Source: Providencia alcalifaciens DSM 30120 (GTDB lineage Bacteria > Pseudomonadota > Gammaproteobacteria > Enterobacterales > Enterobacteriaceae). Taken from it: 64,000 bases of DNA. The stretch spans positions 141,322-205,321 of the forward strand of contig NZ_ABXW01000070.1 of the NCBI RefSeq assembly GCF_000173415.1. The letters run 5' to 3'. The notes under the pieces are model-generated. The model saw only the letters and a program-made list of their open reading frames with translations, searched no databases and was not told the origin of the DNA. A program made the translations under genes and the position numbers. This document shows, in pieces, positions 28,633 to 39,921 of this stretch (the first letter of the stretch is position 1; every line of letters starts with the position of its first letter).

Positions 28633-29277
28633 TCACCAAAAACGGTTAATTTGCTCACGCAATGCCTCAGCCGTCGCTTTTCCTTTTTCCCCGACCAACG
28701 CTCGACCAGCAATAAAGGCTTTCGCTTTGATACCTTCAAAAAGGTGAATATCTTCTGGCACAATACCGCCTGTTATCGACAATTCGAGACCTAAATCAGA
28801 AAGTTGGCGCATTTTGGTAAGATCTTCAGGCCCCCAACCGACCCCGGCTAATTCAGCATCACGGGAACGGTGGTAAATCGCCTGTTTGATCCCTAAATCC
28901 ACCCAACGCTGCGCATCGTCTAATGTCCAATTACCATACAGCTCAATTTGAATTTCACGCTTAAATTCATCCGCCACTTTTTTACACGCAGTGATGGTGG
29001 CAATATGCGCGGCTGCAGAAACCGTGATCCAATCCGCTCCGGCTTCGAATGCCATTTTGGATAAAATAGCGCCACCATCTGTCGTTTTCATGTCACACAC
29101 AATGATGTGGGATGGATGATTACGACGCAGCGTCGATACCGCGTTCATTCCTTCGGCAAAAGCTAAAATAGTACCAATTTCAATCACATCAACAAAAGAC
29201 TCAACGTTATTAGCGACTACCAGCGCATCTTTCAGATTCGTTTGGTCTAATGCAATTTGAATTAAAGGTTTAGTCAT
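28633..29277 (-). CDS. ulaD: 3-keto-L-gulonate-6-phosphate decarboxylase
   Basis: A 214-aa TIM-barrel enzyme of the orotidine-phosphate-decarboxylase suprafamily that converts 3-keto-L-gulonate-6-P to L-xylulose-5-P and CO2 in ascorbate catabolism. Matching segments with E. coli UlaD include QIALDQTNL, VDVIEIGTI, VCDMKTTDGG (Asp/Lys of the active site), QIELYGNWT, YHRSRDAELAGVGWG and the phosphate-binding FIAGRAL. It is the last gene of the ulaAB-ulaC-ulaD unit and ends at a terminator. The downstream ulaE and ulaF epimerase genes of E. coli are not here. SgbH is a close paralog, but the PTS neighbours favour UlaD. Confidence 0.9.
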   Translation of the reverse strand: MTKPLIQIALDQTNLKDALVVANNVESFVDVIEIGTILAFAEGMNAVSTLRRNHPSHIIVCDMKTTDGGAILSKMAFEAGADWITVSAAAHIATITACKKVADEFKREIQIELYGNWTLDDAQRWVDLGIKQAIYHRSRDAELAGVGWGPEDLTKMRQLSDLGLELSITGGIVPEDIHLFEGIKAKAFIAGRALVGEKGKATAEALREQINRFW

Positions 29278-29327
29278 TTGATTATCCTAGTGTTTTAGAT
29301 TAATTCGGAGATTTCATACATAGCGGC

Positions 29328-29795
29328 TTAAGCTAATGCAGCATCAATCACCTGATAAACATCTTCAGCGCTGGTACAGCGGCGAATTTTATCGAGGTCA
29401 ATCCCCGTTTCGCTCTCCTCATCATCCAACACTTGAGTCACTTCCATTAAACCTTCCATATGCTCATCAGAAGAGCTACCCGCTAAAGTGATCAAGATAT
29501 CTACAGGTTCACTTTCCCCCTCAAATACAATGGGTTCTTTAAGAGTGACTAAAGCAAAAGCTGTTTTTAAGACACCATTTTCAGGGCGAGCATGAGGCAA
29601 GGCTAAATTAGGAGCAATACAGATATAAGGACCTAACTCTTTGACGCTGCTAATAATCGCTTCATGGTAGTCCGGTAAAATCGCACCTGATGCAATGAGC
29701 ATATCGGTGCCAATCTTAATCGCATCCTGCCAATTATCCGCCGATGCGTGTAACTGAATGGAATTGTTCTCCATTAGAGATTGTTTAAAACCCAT
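29328..29795 (-). CDS. ulaC: PTS ascorbate-type EIIA component
   Basis: A 155-aa cytoplasmic EIIA of the fructose/mannitol-ascorbate fold. It accepts phosphate from HPr on the histidine in IAPNLALPHARPENGV (His about residue 72) and passes it to the EIIB domain. It aligns with E. coli UlaC (SLIANKSIRL vs SLMENNSIQL; VDILITLA). It lies 66 bases downstream of the EIICB gene and 50 bases before ulaD, consistent with one operon. Confidence 0.9.
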   Translation of the reverse strand: MGFKQSLMENNSIQLHASADNWQDAIKIGTDMLIASGAILPDYHEAIISSVKELGPYICIAPNLALPHARPENGVLKTAFALVTLKEPIVFEGESEPVDILITLAGSSSDEHMEGLMEVTQVLDDEESETGIDLDKIRRCTSAEDVYQVIDAALA

Positions 29796-29861
29796 GGCAT
29801 TGCTCTCCTATGGTCATGGACACTCATCACTGAATACCCATGACAAATTTAGTTATTGGAT

Positions 29862-31625
29862 TTATTTCGATTCACTAAAGTTATTATGAATAATTGACAG
29901 TAATTCATCGCCGAATGAGTTCGGGTTTAACATGTTCTGAACGCCCAGAATGAATTTGCCTTCCCCTGCATCCATTTCGGATGAGAGATGCTTGGATGAA
30001 ACAATGATATCGGTGTTCGCCAATTTTGATTTGTAATCCGAGACCGCGCAGGAATCCATAACATGAGGAATGCCCTTACTTTCAAGATATTTGGCAATTT
30101 TCATTTTCATCATCATTGATGAACCCTGCCCATTACCACACACGGCGAGGATACTGACAGGTCTAGCACTGCTTGAAATAGGTTGCTGGGTTTGCTCGTT
30201 CTCAATATTCTGCGCTACCTGTGGCTCTACCGCCGCAGCCGCTTGAGCATCTTCTTCTGCACGCAATCTTTTCGATGCAAAGTACATATAAACAAATGAC
30301 AGTCCAATCAACACAAAGAAAAAATATTTTGAGAAAGAGAGACCTTGCATCACAGGAGGGAAAACTAATGCCCAGTCAGCCATTCCCATCCAGCCGCTAA
30401 AATCTGTTCCTTGTTGGCTAAATAACGATATCGCCCATGCCGATCCAAAGACCTCAATAATCCCCATCACAAAACAGATTTTCATAACGGCTTTCCAGCC
30501 ACCAAAATGGTTAGCAAACACCCCTATCGTGGCATTAGAGAAGAACATCGGAATAAAGCCTGGAATAATCATGATCGGAGAGCTTAATCCCAACATGATT
30601 AACACCGCAGTAAACTGACCTAATGCCCCCCACATGAAACCAAACACCATTGCATTTGGCGAGAATGCGTAAATTGCGGCGCAGTCAATGGCAAGGACAG
30701 CATTAGGAATAACACGCTCAGAAATTCCTTTAAATGCTTCAGACAGCTCGGCGACAAACATCCGCACCCCAGTCACGATGATCTGAATGGCGACTGCGAA
30801 TTTCAAACCGGTTTCTAAAATATAGATACTCCAATGGGTTTTCCCTGCCATTTCTTGCAGGTTAGTTAATCCAAAGGAAAGGAGGATGATACCGAAGAAA
30901 ACCGTCATAACAATGGCAGTGGCAGCAATGCTATCATGGAAAATATGCAGCCATTTCGGCAACTTAAGATTATCGACGCTATCATTTTTATCACCGAGCT
31001 TATGCGCTATTTTGGTAGCAATCCATGATGCGACTTGTTGCTGGTGACCAATTGAAAACCCAGCTCCACCAGTGACAGATTCCGTTGGCTTAAACATAAT
31101 ATTGGATGAAATGCCCCAATATAGCGCCATCAGAATTGCAGAATAGATAATGGTTTCCCACATACTGGTTCCCAGCACAAAATAGAATACTGCAATCAAT
31201 CCTGCTTGCTGGAACATGATATGCCCCGTCAGCATAATGGTGCGTATTCCCGTAATACGACGGAACAGAACCAACAGTATGTTAATACCCAATGCAATCA
31301 GCACCGTATAACCCACCCATGAATAGTTATCTCCCATGGTTTCCATGGTCGCCATCATTGAGGTATAAGGGTCAATAACTGAGCCGGTAAGGTGATGATA
31401 CTCTGACATTTTGGCAATGACAGGTTTGAAACTGGAGACTAATGTGTCGGCACCCACTTGCACTAACATAAAGCCGACGATGGTTTTAATGGTTCCTTTT
31501 AGGATGGTCGTACCATCTCTCTTTAGAAGCCAGTAGCCAATCAACGTGACTAATCCCAGTAATAACGGGGCTTTTGTCATCACTTGGCTGTAAAAAATAT
31601 AGAATGAGTCGTACAGAAAATCCAT
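29862..31625 (-). CDS. ulaA: PTS ascorbate EIIC-EIIB fusion permease (UlaA-UlaB)
   Basis: A 587-aa fusion. Residues 1 to about 460 are the polytopic UlaA/SgaT-type EIIC channel ([16 protein letters not shown] start, [25 protein letters not shown]). A variable linker (about 460-488) joins a C-terminal EIIB domain beginning [15 protein letters not shown], with phospho-acceptor Cys496 in the CGNGQGSS P-loop. E. coli encodes these as separate ulaA and ulaB. It transports and phosphorylates L-ascorbate or a related sugar acid. It is transcribed divergently from ulaR across a 416-base gap, the likely site of UlaR control. Confidence 0.9.
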   Translation of the reverse strand: MDFLYDSFYIFYSQVMTKAPLLLGLVTLIGYWLLKRDGTTILKGTIKTIVGFMLVQVGADTLVSSFKPVIAKMSEYHHLTGSVIDPYTSMMATMETMGDNYSWVGYTVLIALGINILLVLFRRITGIRTIMLTGHIMFQQAGLIAVFYFVLGTSMWETIIYSAILMALYWGISSNIMFKPTESVTGGAGFSIGHQQQVASWIATKIAHKLGDKNDSVDNLKLPKWLHIFHDSIAATAIVMTVFFGIILLSFGLTNLQEMAGKTHWSIYILETGLKFAVAIQIIVTGVRMFVAELSEAFKGISERVIPNAVLAIDCAAIYAFSPNAMVFGFMWGALGQFTAVLIMLGLSSPIMIIPGFIPMFFSNATIGVFANHFGGWKAVMKICFVMGIIEVFGSAWAISLFSQQGTDFSGWMGMADWALVFPPVMQGLSFSKYFFFVLIGLSFVYMYFASKRLRAEEDAQAAAAVEPQVAQNIENEQTQQPISSSARPVSILAVCGNGQGSSMMMKMKIAKYLESKGIPHVMDSCAVSDYKSKLANTDIIVSSKHLSSEMDAGEGKFILGVQNMLNPNSFGDELLSIIHNNFSESK

Positions 31626-31754
31626 ATTTTTACCCCTAAATCAAATTTAGTGTGAATTATTATCTTATTTAAAAGTACATTACCCTGATCACAGACAAGC
31701 ATTCTCACGCTATAATCAAACAGTTTATCAATTCAATCACTCAAATACATTTTG

Positions 31755-31791
31755 CAATCATAAGTAATCATTAAGTGCTCATTTATGATTG
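31755..31791. promoter_or_regulatory. Inverted repeat in ulaA/ulaR gap, candidate UlaR operator
   Basis: CAATCATAA (31755-31763) and TTATGATTG (31783-31791) are exact inverted copies 19 bases apart. They lie in the 416-base divergent gap 31626-32041, which also has several AATCA-type half-sites near 31950-31975 and single TCACA/TGTGA CRP half-sites, but no full CRP consensus that I could find. Confidence 0.5.
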
Positions 31792-32041
31792 TTTAAAGTG
31801 ATACTTTTTGACCAGCAAAAAACCCTACATTTGCTGTGTCGATCACAACAAATATAGTAAAAATGATATTTTACAGTTAGTTATATGTTTTATTTAACAT
31901 GGGTAATTTTTGAAATTAGTAAGTTGACAATTTTCACTGTGATCATATAGAATCAAATCCAATCATTTTGAATCAAAAGTTGTCATACTGACTATCACCA
32001 CTCACGACGAAAAATGATTATACAGAAATAAGGCGCGACAC

Positions 32042-32797
32042 ATGAATGAGACACAAAGACATCATGAAATTTTGTCTTTATTGAAAGAAAATCAAATCAT
32101 TAACGTATCTTTCATTACAGAGCATTTTAATATCTCGCCTGCAACCGCCCGTCGAGATATCGCCAAACTGGATGAGCAAGGTAAGCTCAAAAAAATACGT
32201 AATGGTGCGGAGCGCATTGAAGAGAAAAAACGCAAATGGTCACCACTGAATATCAACAGTACCGATCATTACGAAGAGAAATCACAGATTGCGGTAAAAG
32301 CAGCGGAGCTTTGCCAACCCGGAGATAGCGTTGTTATCAACTGTGGTTCCACCGCATTTTTGCTAGGACAGCAGCTTTGTGGAAAAGGCGTGCAAATTGT
32401 GACCAACTATTTCCCGCTAGCCAGCTACTTGATTGAAGAAGAACACGAGGACGTGATTCTGATTGGCGGGCAATATAACCGAACACAAGGTATTTTTCTT
32501 AACCCAGCCCTCAGCACATTGATGGGCTATGCCGGAAACTGGATGTTTACCTCAGGGAAAGGGTTAACGGAAGCAGGGCTGTATAAAACAGATATGCTGA
32601 CTGCCGTTGCTGAGCAACAGATGCTTGATCGCATAGATAAACTGGTTGTCGTTGTGGATAGTTCAAAAGTGGGAAGTCAAACTGGCATGCTTTTTTGCCC
32701 CACAAATAAAATTGACTATCTGATCACAGGTAAAAGCGCCGACCCGAAAATTCTCCAAGCCATCAAAGCCCAAGGCACGCAAGTCATCCTTGTATAA
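32042..32797 (+). CDS. ulaR: DeoR-family repressor of ascorbate utilisation
   Basis: A 251-aa DeoR-type regulator. The N-terminal helix-turn-helix (FITEHFNISPATARRDIAKL, then GKLKKIRNGA) is nearly identical to E. coli UlaR. The sugar-phosphate-binding isomerase-like domain carries INCGSTAFLLG, TNYFPLASYLI and MFTSGKGLTEAGLYKTDMLTA. In E. coli, UlaR is released by L-ascorbate-6-phosphate, and the same inducer is inferred. It is followed 115 bases later by ulaG in the same direction and divergent from the PTS genes, so it sits inside the regulon it should control. Confidence 0.93.
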   Translation: MNETQRHHEILSLLKENQIINVSFITEHFNISPATARRDIAKLDEQGKLKKIRNGAERIEEKKRKWSPLNINSTDHYEEKSQIAVKAAELCQPGDSVVINCGSTAFLLGQQLCGKGVQIVTNYFPLASYLIEEEHEDVILIGGQYNRTQGIFLNPALSTLMGYAGNWMFTSGKGLTEAGLYKTDMLTAVAEQQMLDRIDKLVVVVDSSKVGSQTGMLFCPTNKIDYLITGKSADPKILQAIKAQGTQVILV

Positions 32798-32845
32798 TTA
32801 GACTAACAATCTAATTCAACGAATTAACAAATTTATTCTGTATTT

Positions 32846-32869
32846 CGCCTTATTTTCATTAATAAGGCG
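32846..32869 (+). repeat. Intercistronic hairpin ulaR-ulaG
   Basis: CGCCTTATT / AATAAGGCG (9-bp stem, 6-nt loop) with no T-run after it. It may attenuate or stabilise the ulaR-ulaG transcript. Confidence 0.5.
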
Positions 32870-32873
32870 CTAA

Positions 32874-33980
<1,107 letters not shown>

Positions 33981-34002
33981 GGTTGATATCGATTAAAAAA
34001 CA

Positions 34003-34036
34003 AAATCCGGTAAGGCGCATTCCTTACCGGATTTTT
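34003..34036. terminator. Terminator after ulaG, bidirectional
   Basis: AAATCCGGTAAGG (34003-34015) pairs perfectly with CCTTACCGGATTT (34022-34034), with A-rich and T-rich flanks. It serves ulaG and the convergent SLC13 permease gene. Confidence 0.9.
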
Positions 34037-34084
34037 ATTATCTTAATAAAACCGCTAACTTTATGTTAATCACAAAAATAGTGA

Positions 34085-35380
34085 TTAAGGGATCACGCCC
34101 AGCAATTTAAACCAAAAATAATCCAGCGGCACCAAGAGGAAAAAGGTCAAAATAAACAAGATAAGGCACAATCTAATCCCATCCATTAACGGGACTTTTC
34201 CCATCCCCATCGCTACGACGATCGGAGACGCTTGGTAAGGCAACAATGGTGTTGAATAACCAATCACTTGCACCATAAGAACCGCAATCAGTGGGAAACC
34301 GGTAGCACTGGAGAGAGACTCTGCTAATGGGGTATAAAGCGCAGGAACACCATTGGCTGTCACTACAAAATTTAAACCGCTGGTCAGACCCACCAAACTA
34401 CCAAAATCTATAAATGGGTTATTTGGATCAAGTGGTAGCATCTTCTGTAAGTAAGTACCAACCACCATGCCTACATTGGAATAACTCACTAATGTGGCAA
34501 GGCTCAAAATCCCTGCTACATAAATACAAGTGCGGATATTCACGGCTTTCACAAACTCGTCATTGGTGACAAACCCAACTTTCGGCAGTAAACAAAAACA
34601 CGCGGCCACCAGCCCAACCCACGCAGGAGAAATACCATGAGCGGTATCCGTGATCCAAAATAACAACGTTATCGCTAATACGATGCCGAGCTTTTTCTCA
34701 TCACGGCTCATCGGCGGTAACGTTTTCTGCTCAGCTACTGGCTGCAATTTAGCGGGAAATAGGAAATAAATGCACAGAACAACCAACGAACCTTTGATAA
34801 GCCCTAAGATCGGCATATGCAGGAACAGATAATTTAAATAGGAAAGTTTAAGGTGATACGTGGTTTCTATTGCCCCCGCCATCACTAAATTAGGTACGTT
34901 GGCAGGCAATATTGTTGCCGACAGTTGGAAAGTACCAAAACCCACCGCCAGCGCTAATCCAATGCGTCCTCGGCTACCACTTTGTAACCCAACTTTGTCC
35001 GCAATCGCCATGACAATTGGCATTAATAATGCGATTCGCCCCATATTCGACGGCATAATAAATGCCAGTCCATAAGCGAGGATTACCACACCAATAATCA
35101 GCTTTAGCCATGAACTCGTGAAACGCCCTGAAATGTGTTGAGCGATACGCTCCGCCAGCCCCACTTTATTGATGGCAAACCCGAGAATGAATCCACTCAG
35201 TACCAACCAAAATGCTTCTGAGGTAAACCCAGAAAAAATGATATTGGTCGGTGCTAAATGTAAACATGCCGCTGCGGCTAAAAACAGTAATGCAACCAGA
35301 TATTCTGGTAACTTCCCTGTCGCCCAAAACCCTATTGTGATTGCGATGACAACCGCACTCAACCATTCTATGTCTGCCAT
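34085..35380 (-). CDS. SLC13/DASS-family anion permease
   Basis: A polytopic inner-membrane carrier (about 431 aa, 11-12 helices) of the divalent-anion:Na+ symporter family, which imports dicarboxylates, citrate or sulfate. Family landmarks are the two substrate hairpins: AFIMPSNMGRIALLMP (an SNT-like motif, here SNM) and FVVTANGVPALYTPLA. The frame is open back to a TTG at 35437, but I choose the ATG at 35380 (MADIEWLSAVV), after AAAGGCGACG and directly before the first helix. No adjacent regulator or enzyme indicates the substrate. Confidence 0.8.
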   Translation of the reverse strand: MADIEWLSAVVIAITIGFWATGKLPEYLVALLFLAAAACLHLAPTNIIFSGFTSEAFWLVLSGFILGFAINKVGLAERIAQHISGRFTSSWLKLIIGVVILAYGLAFIMPSNMGRIALLMPIVMAIADKVGLQSGSRGRIGLALAVGFGTFQLSATILPANVPNLVMAGAIETTYHLKLSYLNYLFLHMPILGLIKGSLVVLCIYFLFPAKLQPVAEQKTLPPMSRDEKKLGIVLAITLLFWITDTAHGISPAWVGLVAACFCLLPKVGFVTNDEFVKAVNIRTCIYVAGILSLATLVSYSNVGMVVGTYLQKMLPLDPNNPFIDFGSLVGLTSGLNFVVTANGVPALYTPLAESLSSATGFPLIAVLMVQVIGYSTPLLPYQASPIVVAMGMGKVPLMDGIRLCLILFILTFFLLVPLDYFWFKLLGVIP

Positions 35381-35579
35381 CCACGTCGCCTTTATCTTGG
35401 TTTTATTATTTTCAATTATTGCCCGAAACTGCATCAAGAAAATTAAGTATACGTGAAATTAATACTCTATAGATGTATATATAACAAACTAAATACCATC
35501 GGTTTGTTATAGTTTATAAAGGTGACTTTATATACATTTTACTTTATTTCTTAACACTATAATAAATAAAGTAAACAAT

Positions 35580-36260
35580 ATGATTATACCGATTCCTTAC
35601 TCAAAATATGTAGACCACCTCATCACCCAAAATAAAACAATCCCCAATGAATTAACTAAATCACAGCTCCATATCTTGGCTGTTAACAATATTCAATCTC
35701 AATTAATAAAGAGAAAATCTATTGAAATAATTGATAAATTTTCAGCTCAGATCCAATGCGGTAATATTTCGGTTAAAAATCTAAGAAAAATTGGCGAGGG
35801 TAGCTACGGAAATGCATATCGTTTTGAAAATTACGTTATAAAAGTGCCAAAAAAACCAGACCAGTTCGCACCAGAGTACGCTACCTGCAAAAGAACTTCG
35901 CGTATATTAAATGAAATCAATGGTCATCATTTTTCCAGAACCTCCACCTTACCCGATACAGGCCAACGTATTTTAATCACTAAATTTGTCGATGGTGAAG
36001 ATGCCCAACCATTAGAAGCCTTTGATTTTATAAAATCTCACCAACGTATCCTTCATGATTTTTATGTACAGGGAAATGTGAAGAAAGATAAACAGGGTAA
36101 ATTATATTTAATCGATGCTGATCAAGTCACTCTATCTTATCAAGGCCGACGAAATTCAATAGCGAGTGAAGAGTTTTATGAAGATTTTGAATGTTTTCGT
36201 GGAGAGGAGCTGGTGGTTCCCAAAAGAATGAAATCGCCGGAAAAATACAGTTTAGACTGA
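35580..36260 (+). CDS. Minimal kinase-like protein resembling OspG/NleH/HopBF1 effectors
   Basis: A 226-aa soluble protein of low GC content. It shows a protein-kinase core: glycine loop IGEGSYGNAYRF (Gly at 72, 74, 77), the VIK-type lysine VIKVPKKP (K88), a candidate helix-C Glu (E99), a catalytic-loop-like ILHDFYVQGN (H159, D160, N166) and a DFG-like LIDADQV (D179, D181). Spacing between D160 and D179 equals that in Shigella OspG, as I recall it. The HRD motif is irregular, so it could be atypical or inactive. The N-terminal ~65 residues could be a secretion or targeting segment. No secretion genes are nearby. AT-rich flanks and its isolation suggest horizontal acquisition. Confidence 0.6.
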   Translation: MIIPIPYSKYVDHLITQNKTIPNELTKSQLHILAVNNIQSQLIKRKSIEIIDKFSAQIQCGNISVKNLRKIGEGSYGNAYRFENYVIKVPKKPDQFAPEYATCKRTSRILNEINGHHFSRTSTLPDTGQRILITKFVDGEDAQPLEAFDFIKSHQRILHDFYVQGNVKKDKQGKLYLIDADQVTLSYQGRRNSIASEEFYEDFECFRGEELVVPKRMKSPEKYSLD

Positions 36261-36276
36261 ATATCTTGATGGTAAT

Positions 36277-36319
36277 AAAAAGCCAGTATAACTAAGTCCG
36301 TCATACTGGCTGTATTTTT
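36277..36319. terminator. Bidirectional terminator between kinase-like gene and glmS
   Basis: AGCCAGTAT (36281-36289) pairs with ATACTGGCT (36303-36311), with an A-run before and GTATTTTT after. It serves both convergent genes. Confidence 0.85.
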
Positions 36320-36333
36320 AAAGCAGTGGATGA

Positions 36334-38166
36334 TTACTCAACCGTCACCGATTTAGCGAGGTTACGTGGTTGGTCTACGTCAGTCCCTTTGATTAAGGCT
36401 ACATGATAAGACAGGAGTTGTAGAGGAACAGTATAGAAAATTGGTGCAATTAACTCTTCCACATGAGGTAGAGAAACAATTTTCATATTTTCGCTCGCTT
36501 CAAAACCTGCATCTTGGTCAGCAAACACATACAGTAAACCGCCACGCGCACGCACTTCTTCAATGTTAGATTTCAGCTTTTCTAGCAATTCGTTATTTGG
36601 TGCAACGATGATGACTGGCATATCCGCATCAATGAGTGCCAATGGACCATGTTTCAATTCGCCCGCAGCGTAAGCTTCTGCATGAATGTAAGAGATCTCT
36701 TTCAGCTTCAGTGCGCCTTCAACGGCAATAGGGAACTGGTCACCACGACCTAAAAACAGTGCATGGCTCTTATCAGAGAAATCTTCAGCTAATGCTTCAA
36801 TCACTTTATCCTGAGATAACATGCTTTCAATGCGCGCTGGCAATGCATGCAGAGCCGTTGCGATACGCTCTTCTAACTCTGGTTTTGCCCCTTTGAGGCG
36901 CCCCATGTAAGCCACCAGCATTAACAATACGGTTAGCTGAGTTGTGAATGCTTTCGTCGACGCAACACCAATTTCCGCACCGGCTTTGGTCATCAGGGAA
37001 AATTCAGATTCGCGAACTAATGAAGACGCACCCACGTTACAAATTGCCAGCGATGTTAAGTAACCTAGCTCTTTCGATAAACGTAGAGCCGCTAATGTAT
37101 CCGCTGTTTCCCCTGATTGGGAAATGGTGATCATCAAGCTACCTTTACGGTGAGCGGGTTTACGGTAACGGTACTCTGACGCAATTTCGACATCACATGG
37201 AATACCAGCGAGTGATTCAAACCAGTAACGCGCAACCATACCTGCGTTATAGGAGGTTCCGCATGCTACGATTTGGATATGATCAACTTGAGATAGAATT
37301 TCGCTGGCTTTCGAACCTAATTCGCTCAGGTCGATGCCATTATCTTGGCTAAAACGCCCTTCAAGAGTGTTCTTAATTGCCATCGGCTGTTCATAAATCT
37401 CTTTTTGCATGTAATGGCGGTAAGCGCCTTTATCACCTGCATCGTATTGAACATTCGATTCAATCTGTTCACGCTCAACTGGTGCGCCTTGCTTATCAAA
37501 AATACGCACAGTGCGGCGAGTCACTTCAGCAATATCCCCTTCTTCAAGGTAGATAAAGCGACGGGTGACAGGCAATAACGCCAATTGGTCGGAAGCTAAG
37601 AAGTTTTCGCCAACACCAAGGCCGATAACCAGTGGGCTACCAGAACGCGCAGCAACGAGTAAATCAGGATTACGGCTATCCATAATCACAGTGCCATAAG
37701 CGCCACGTAATTGTGGGATCACTCGCTGAACCACTTCCAGTAATGTACCGCCTTGCTGCTGTTCATGATGAACAAGGTGCGCAATAACTTCGGTGTCAGT
37801 ATCTGAACTGAAGATATAACCGAGTTTTTTCAGCGCTTCTTTCAGCTCTAAATAGTTTTCGATAATTCCGTTGTGAACAACGGCGATATAACCTGAGGTA
37901 TGAGGGTGAGCATTACGCTCACTTGGAATACCATGAGTCGCCCAACGAGTATGCGCGATACCCGTTCCACCAGAAACAGGATTTTTTTCTGCTTCTTCCG
38001 CCAGCATTTGTACTTTACCGACTTCACGTAAGCGTTGCAGATGACCTTCATGATCAACCACCGCCATGCCCGCAGAGTCATAACCACGGTATTCTAAACG
38101 GCGAAGACCTTCTAACAGAATTTCCGCGATATCACGTTGTGCGACAGCACCAACAATTCCACACAT
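36334..38166 (-). CDS. glmS: Glucosamine-6-phosphate synthase (glutamine-hydrolysing)
   Basis: A 610-aa enzyme that makes glucosamine-6-P from fructose-6-P and glutamine, the first committed step to UDP-GlcNAc. The class II amidotransferase domain starts [12 protein letters not shown] (N-terminal Cys nucleophile), followed by [12 protein letters not shown] and HTRWATHG. Two SIS isomerase domains follow ([39 protein letters not shown]), and the end is the conserved [10 protein letters not shown]. It is encoded downstream of glmU as in E. coli, where GlmZ sRNA activates glmS in the glmU-glmS intercistronic region; I did not find a GlmZ gene in this window. Confidence 0.97.
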   Translation of the reverse strand: MCGIVGAVAQRDIAEILLEGLRRLEYRGYDSAGMAVVDHEGHLQRLREVGKVQMLAEEAEKNPVSGGTGIAHTRWATHGIPSERNAHPHTSGYIAVVHNGIIENYLELKEALKKLGYIFSSDTDTEVIAHLVHHEQQQGGTLLEVVQRVIPQLRGAYGTVIMDSRNPDLLVAARSGSPLVIGLGVGENFLASDQLALLPVTRRFIYLEEGDIAEVTRRTVRIFDKQGAPVEREQIESNVQYDAGDKGAYRHYMQKEIYEQPMAIKNTLEGRFSQDNGIDLSELGSKASEILSQVDHIQIVACGTSYNAGMVARYWFESLAGIPCDVEIASEYRYRKPAHRKGSLMITISQSGETADTLAALRLSKELGYLTSLAICNVGASSLVRESEFSLMTKAGAEIGVASTKAFTTQLTVLLMLVAYMGRLKGAKPELEERIATALHALPARIESMLSQDKVIEALAEDFSDKSHALFLGRGDQFPIAVEGALKLKEISYIHAEAYAAGELKHGPLALIDADMPVIIVAPNNELLEKLKSNIEEVRARGGLLYVFADQDAGFEASENMKIVSLPHVEELIAPIFYTVPLQLLSYHVALIKGTDVDQPRNLAKSVTVE

Positions 38167-38378
38167 ATTAAGTTATTCCTAAATAAAGGGGTTATTCCCC
38201 TCTTATTGTCGCAACCTGATTATTGTTCAGCTTTCGCTGTTCCCCAGCCTTGTAGAAACGGGGAATTTTATTGTTTTATTTGTTTGCTACTTTTGTAGCG
38301 ATTTTTATATTAAAAAAACTGACCGACATTGCTTAGACTGCTAATTCTTAGATAACTAATTCGTTCATAGCTAATCAT

Positions 38379-38402
38379 AGGAGAGACTTGAATATCTCTC
38401 CT
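38379..38402 (-). repeat. Hairpin in glmU-glmS intercistronic region
   Basis: AGGAGAGA / TCTCTCCT (8-bp stem, 8-nt loop) lies 26 bases after the glmU stop, with no T-run. The 261-base gap also has AGGGG / CCCCT near 38187-38201, just before the glmS start. These fit a processed, post-transcriptionally controlled leader, by analogy with E. coli glmUS. Confidence 0.4.
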
Positions 38403-38427
38403 CAATATTTACTTATGTTTTATTTAC

Positions 38428-39798
38428 TTATTTTTTCTTTACTGGGCGCTGCCAGTTTTTAATGTGCGTCTGTTTCACGCGGCTCACCACCAGCTCACCT
38501 TCGTTAATATCACGAGTGACAGTGGTACCAGCACCAATGGTTGCGCCATTAGCCACACTGACTGGGGCAACCAACTGAGTGTCTGATCCAACAAACACAT
38601 CATCACCAATAACCGTTTTAAACTTATTCACACCATCATAGTTACAGGTAATCGTACCCGCACCGATATTCACGTTACTACCAATTTGTGCGTCACCTAG
38701 GTAACTTAAATGCCCTGCTTTAGAGCCTAAGCCCAGAGACGCATTTTTCATTTCAACAAAGTTACCCACATGGGATTTCGCTGCTAATTTAGCACCTGGG
38801 CGTAAGCGAGCGAAAGGACCAACGGTACATTCCGTGGATAATTCAGAATTTTCAATCACAGAGTATGGGCTGATAATTGAGTTATCGCCAATCACACAGT
38901 TTTTAAGGACACAGCCAGTTTGGATCTGAACGTTATTACCCAGTGTTACGTTACCTTCGATGATCACGTTGGTGTCGATCACCACATCACGCCCATGAGT
39001 TAAGGTTCCGCGAATATCAAAACGGGCAGGGTCAATCAGCATCACGCCCGCTAACAGTAATTTTTCAGCTTGTTCTTTCTGGTAGATGCGCTCTAATGCA
39101 GCTAATTGCAGACGGTTATTCACCCCTTCCATTTCACTGAGATGGCTCGGATGCACAGTCGCAATTTTGTTACCTTCTTTATGAGCAAGCGCAATAATAT
39201 CGGTAATGTAATACTCACCTTGGGCATTATTATTGTTCAGTTGGCTTAACCAGCGCTTAAAGTCTTTCCCGCTTGCCACCATAATACCCGTGTTGATTTC
39301 TTGGATTTTACGCTGCTCTTCGTTGGCATCTTTTTGCTCAATGATACCAACCACTTCACCATTTTCACGAATAATACGGCCATAACCCGCAGGGTTATCG
39401 AGAATAACAGTGAGTAAACCAATACCGCCTTCCGGCTTAGCTTCAACGAGTCGCTGTAATGTGTCTTTAGCGATCAGCGGTACATCGCCATACAGCATAA
39501 CAATGTCTTCATCATCTTGGAAATGCGGTGCAGCTTGCTGCATAGCATGACCCGTACCCAATTGTTCTGCTTGTAGAACCCAATTGAGGTTTTGTTCACC
39601 CAGTTTTTCTTTCAGTAAATCACCGCCATGTCCGTATACCAGATGAATATCCGACGCACCGATTGATTTCGCAGTATCAATCACATGCTGAACCATTGGT
39701 TTACCTGCCAGCAAATGCAGAACTTTAGGTAAGTCTGAATACATCCTTGTGCCTTTACCGGCAGCTAAAATCACGACACTTTTTCTTTGCACAGTCAT
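38428..39798 (-). CDS. glmU: Bifunctional UDP-GlcNAc pyrophosphorylase / GlcN-1-P acetyltransferase
   Basis: A 456-aa bifunctional enzyme. The N-terminal uridyltransferase domain has [20 protein letters not shown] and LYGDVPLI. The C-terminal left-handed beta-helix (hexapeptide repeats such as [27 protein letters not shown]) carries the acetyltransferase. It ends RPVKKK like the E. coli enzyme. The open frame starts at a TTG (39816), but the ATG at 39798 follows AGGA at ideal spacing and is chosen. It is upstream of glmS on the same strand, and the atp operon terminator separates it from atpC. Confidence 0.96.
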   Translation of the reverse strand: MTVQRKSVVILAAGKGTRMYSDLPKVLHLLAGKPMVQHVIDTAKSIGASDIHLVYGHGGDLLKEKLGEQNLNWVLQAEQLGTGHAMQQAAPHFQDDEDIVMLYGDVPLIAKDTLQRLVEAKPEGGIGLLTVILDNPAGYGRIIRENGEVVGIIEQKDANEEQRKIQEINTGIMVASGKDFKRWLSQLNNNNAQGEYYITDIIALAHKEGNKIATVHPSHLSEMEGVNNRLQLAALERIYQKEQAEKLLLAGVMLIDPARFDIRGTLTHGRDVVIDTNVIIEGNVTLGNNVQIQTGCVLKNCVIGDNSIISPYSVIENSELSTECTVGPFARLRPGAKLAAKSHVGNFVEMKNASLGLGSKAGHLSYLGDAQIGSNVNIGAGTITCNYDGVNKFKTVIGDDVFVGSDTQLVAPVSVANGATIGAGTTVTRDINEGELVVSRVKQTHIKNWQRPVKKK

Positions 39799-39872
39799 AT
39801 TTTCCTGAAACTCCAACTTTGGGGTGAAAGTAAACCTATTTCCTGCATAAATTACTACATATTTCGCACAAA

Positions 39873-39907
39873 TAAAAAAGCCAGTTAGTCAAACTAACTG
39901 GCTTTTT
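39873..39907 (-). terminator. atp operon terminator
   Basis: AGCCAGTTAG (39879-39888) pairs perfectly with CTAACTGGCT (39894-39903). On the minus strand the stem is followed by T6, 19 bases after the atpC stop. Confidence 0.9.
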
Positions 39908-39921
39908 CTATATTGCTATCA

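Noticed and set aside
31626..32041. Full CRP site in the ulaA-ulaR gap
   Set aside because: Only half-sites (TGTGA near 31938, TCACA near 31845) were found, without the required partner at 6-base spacing.
35580..36260. Calling the kinase-like gene a proven type III effector
   Set aside because: No secretion apparatus, chaperone gene or known secretion signal is visible in the window; only motif resemblance supports the idea.
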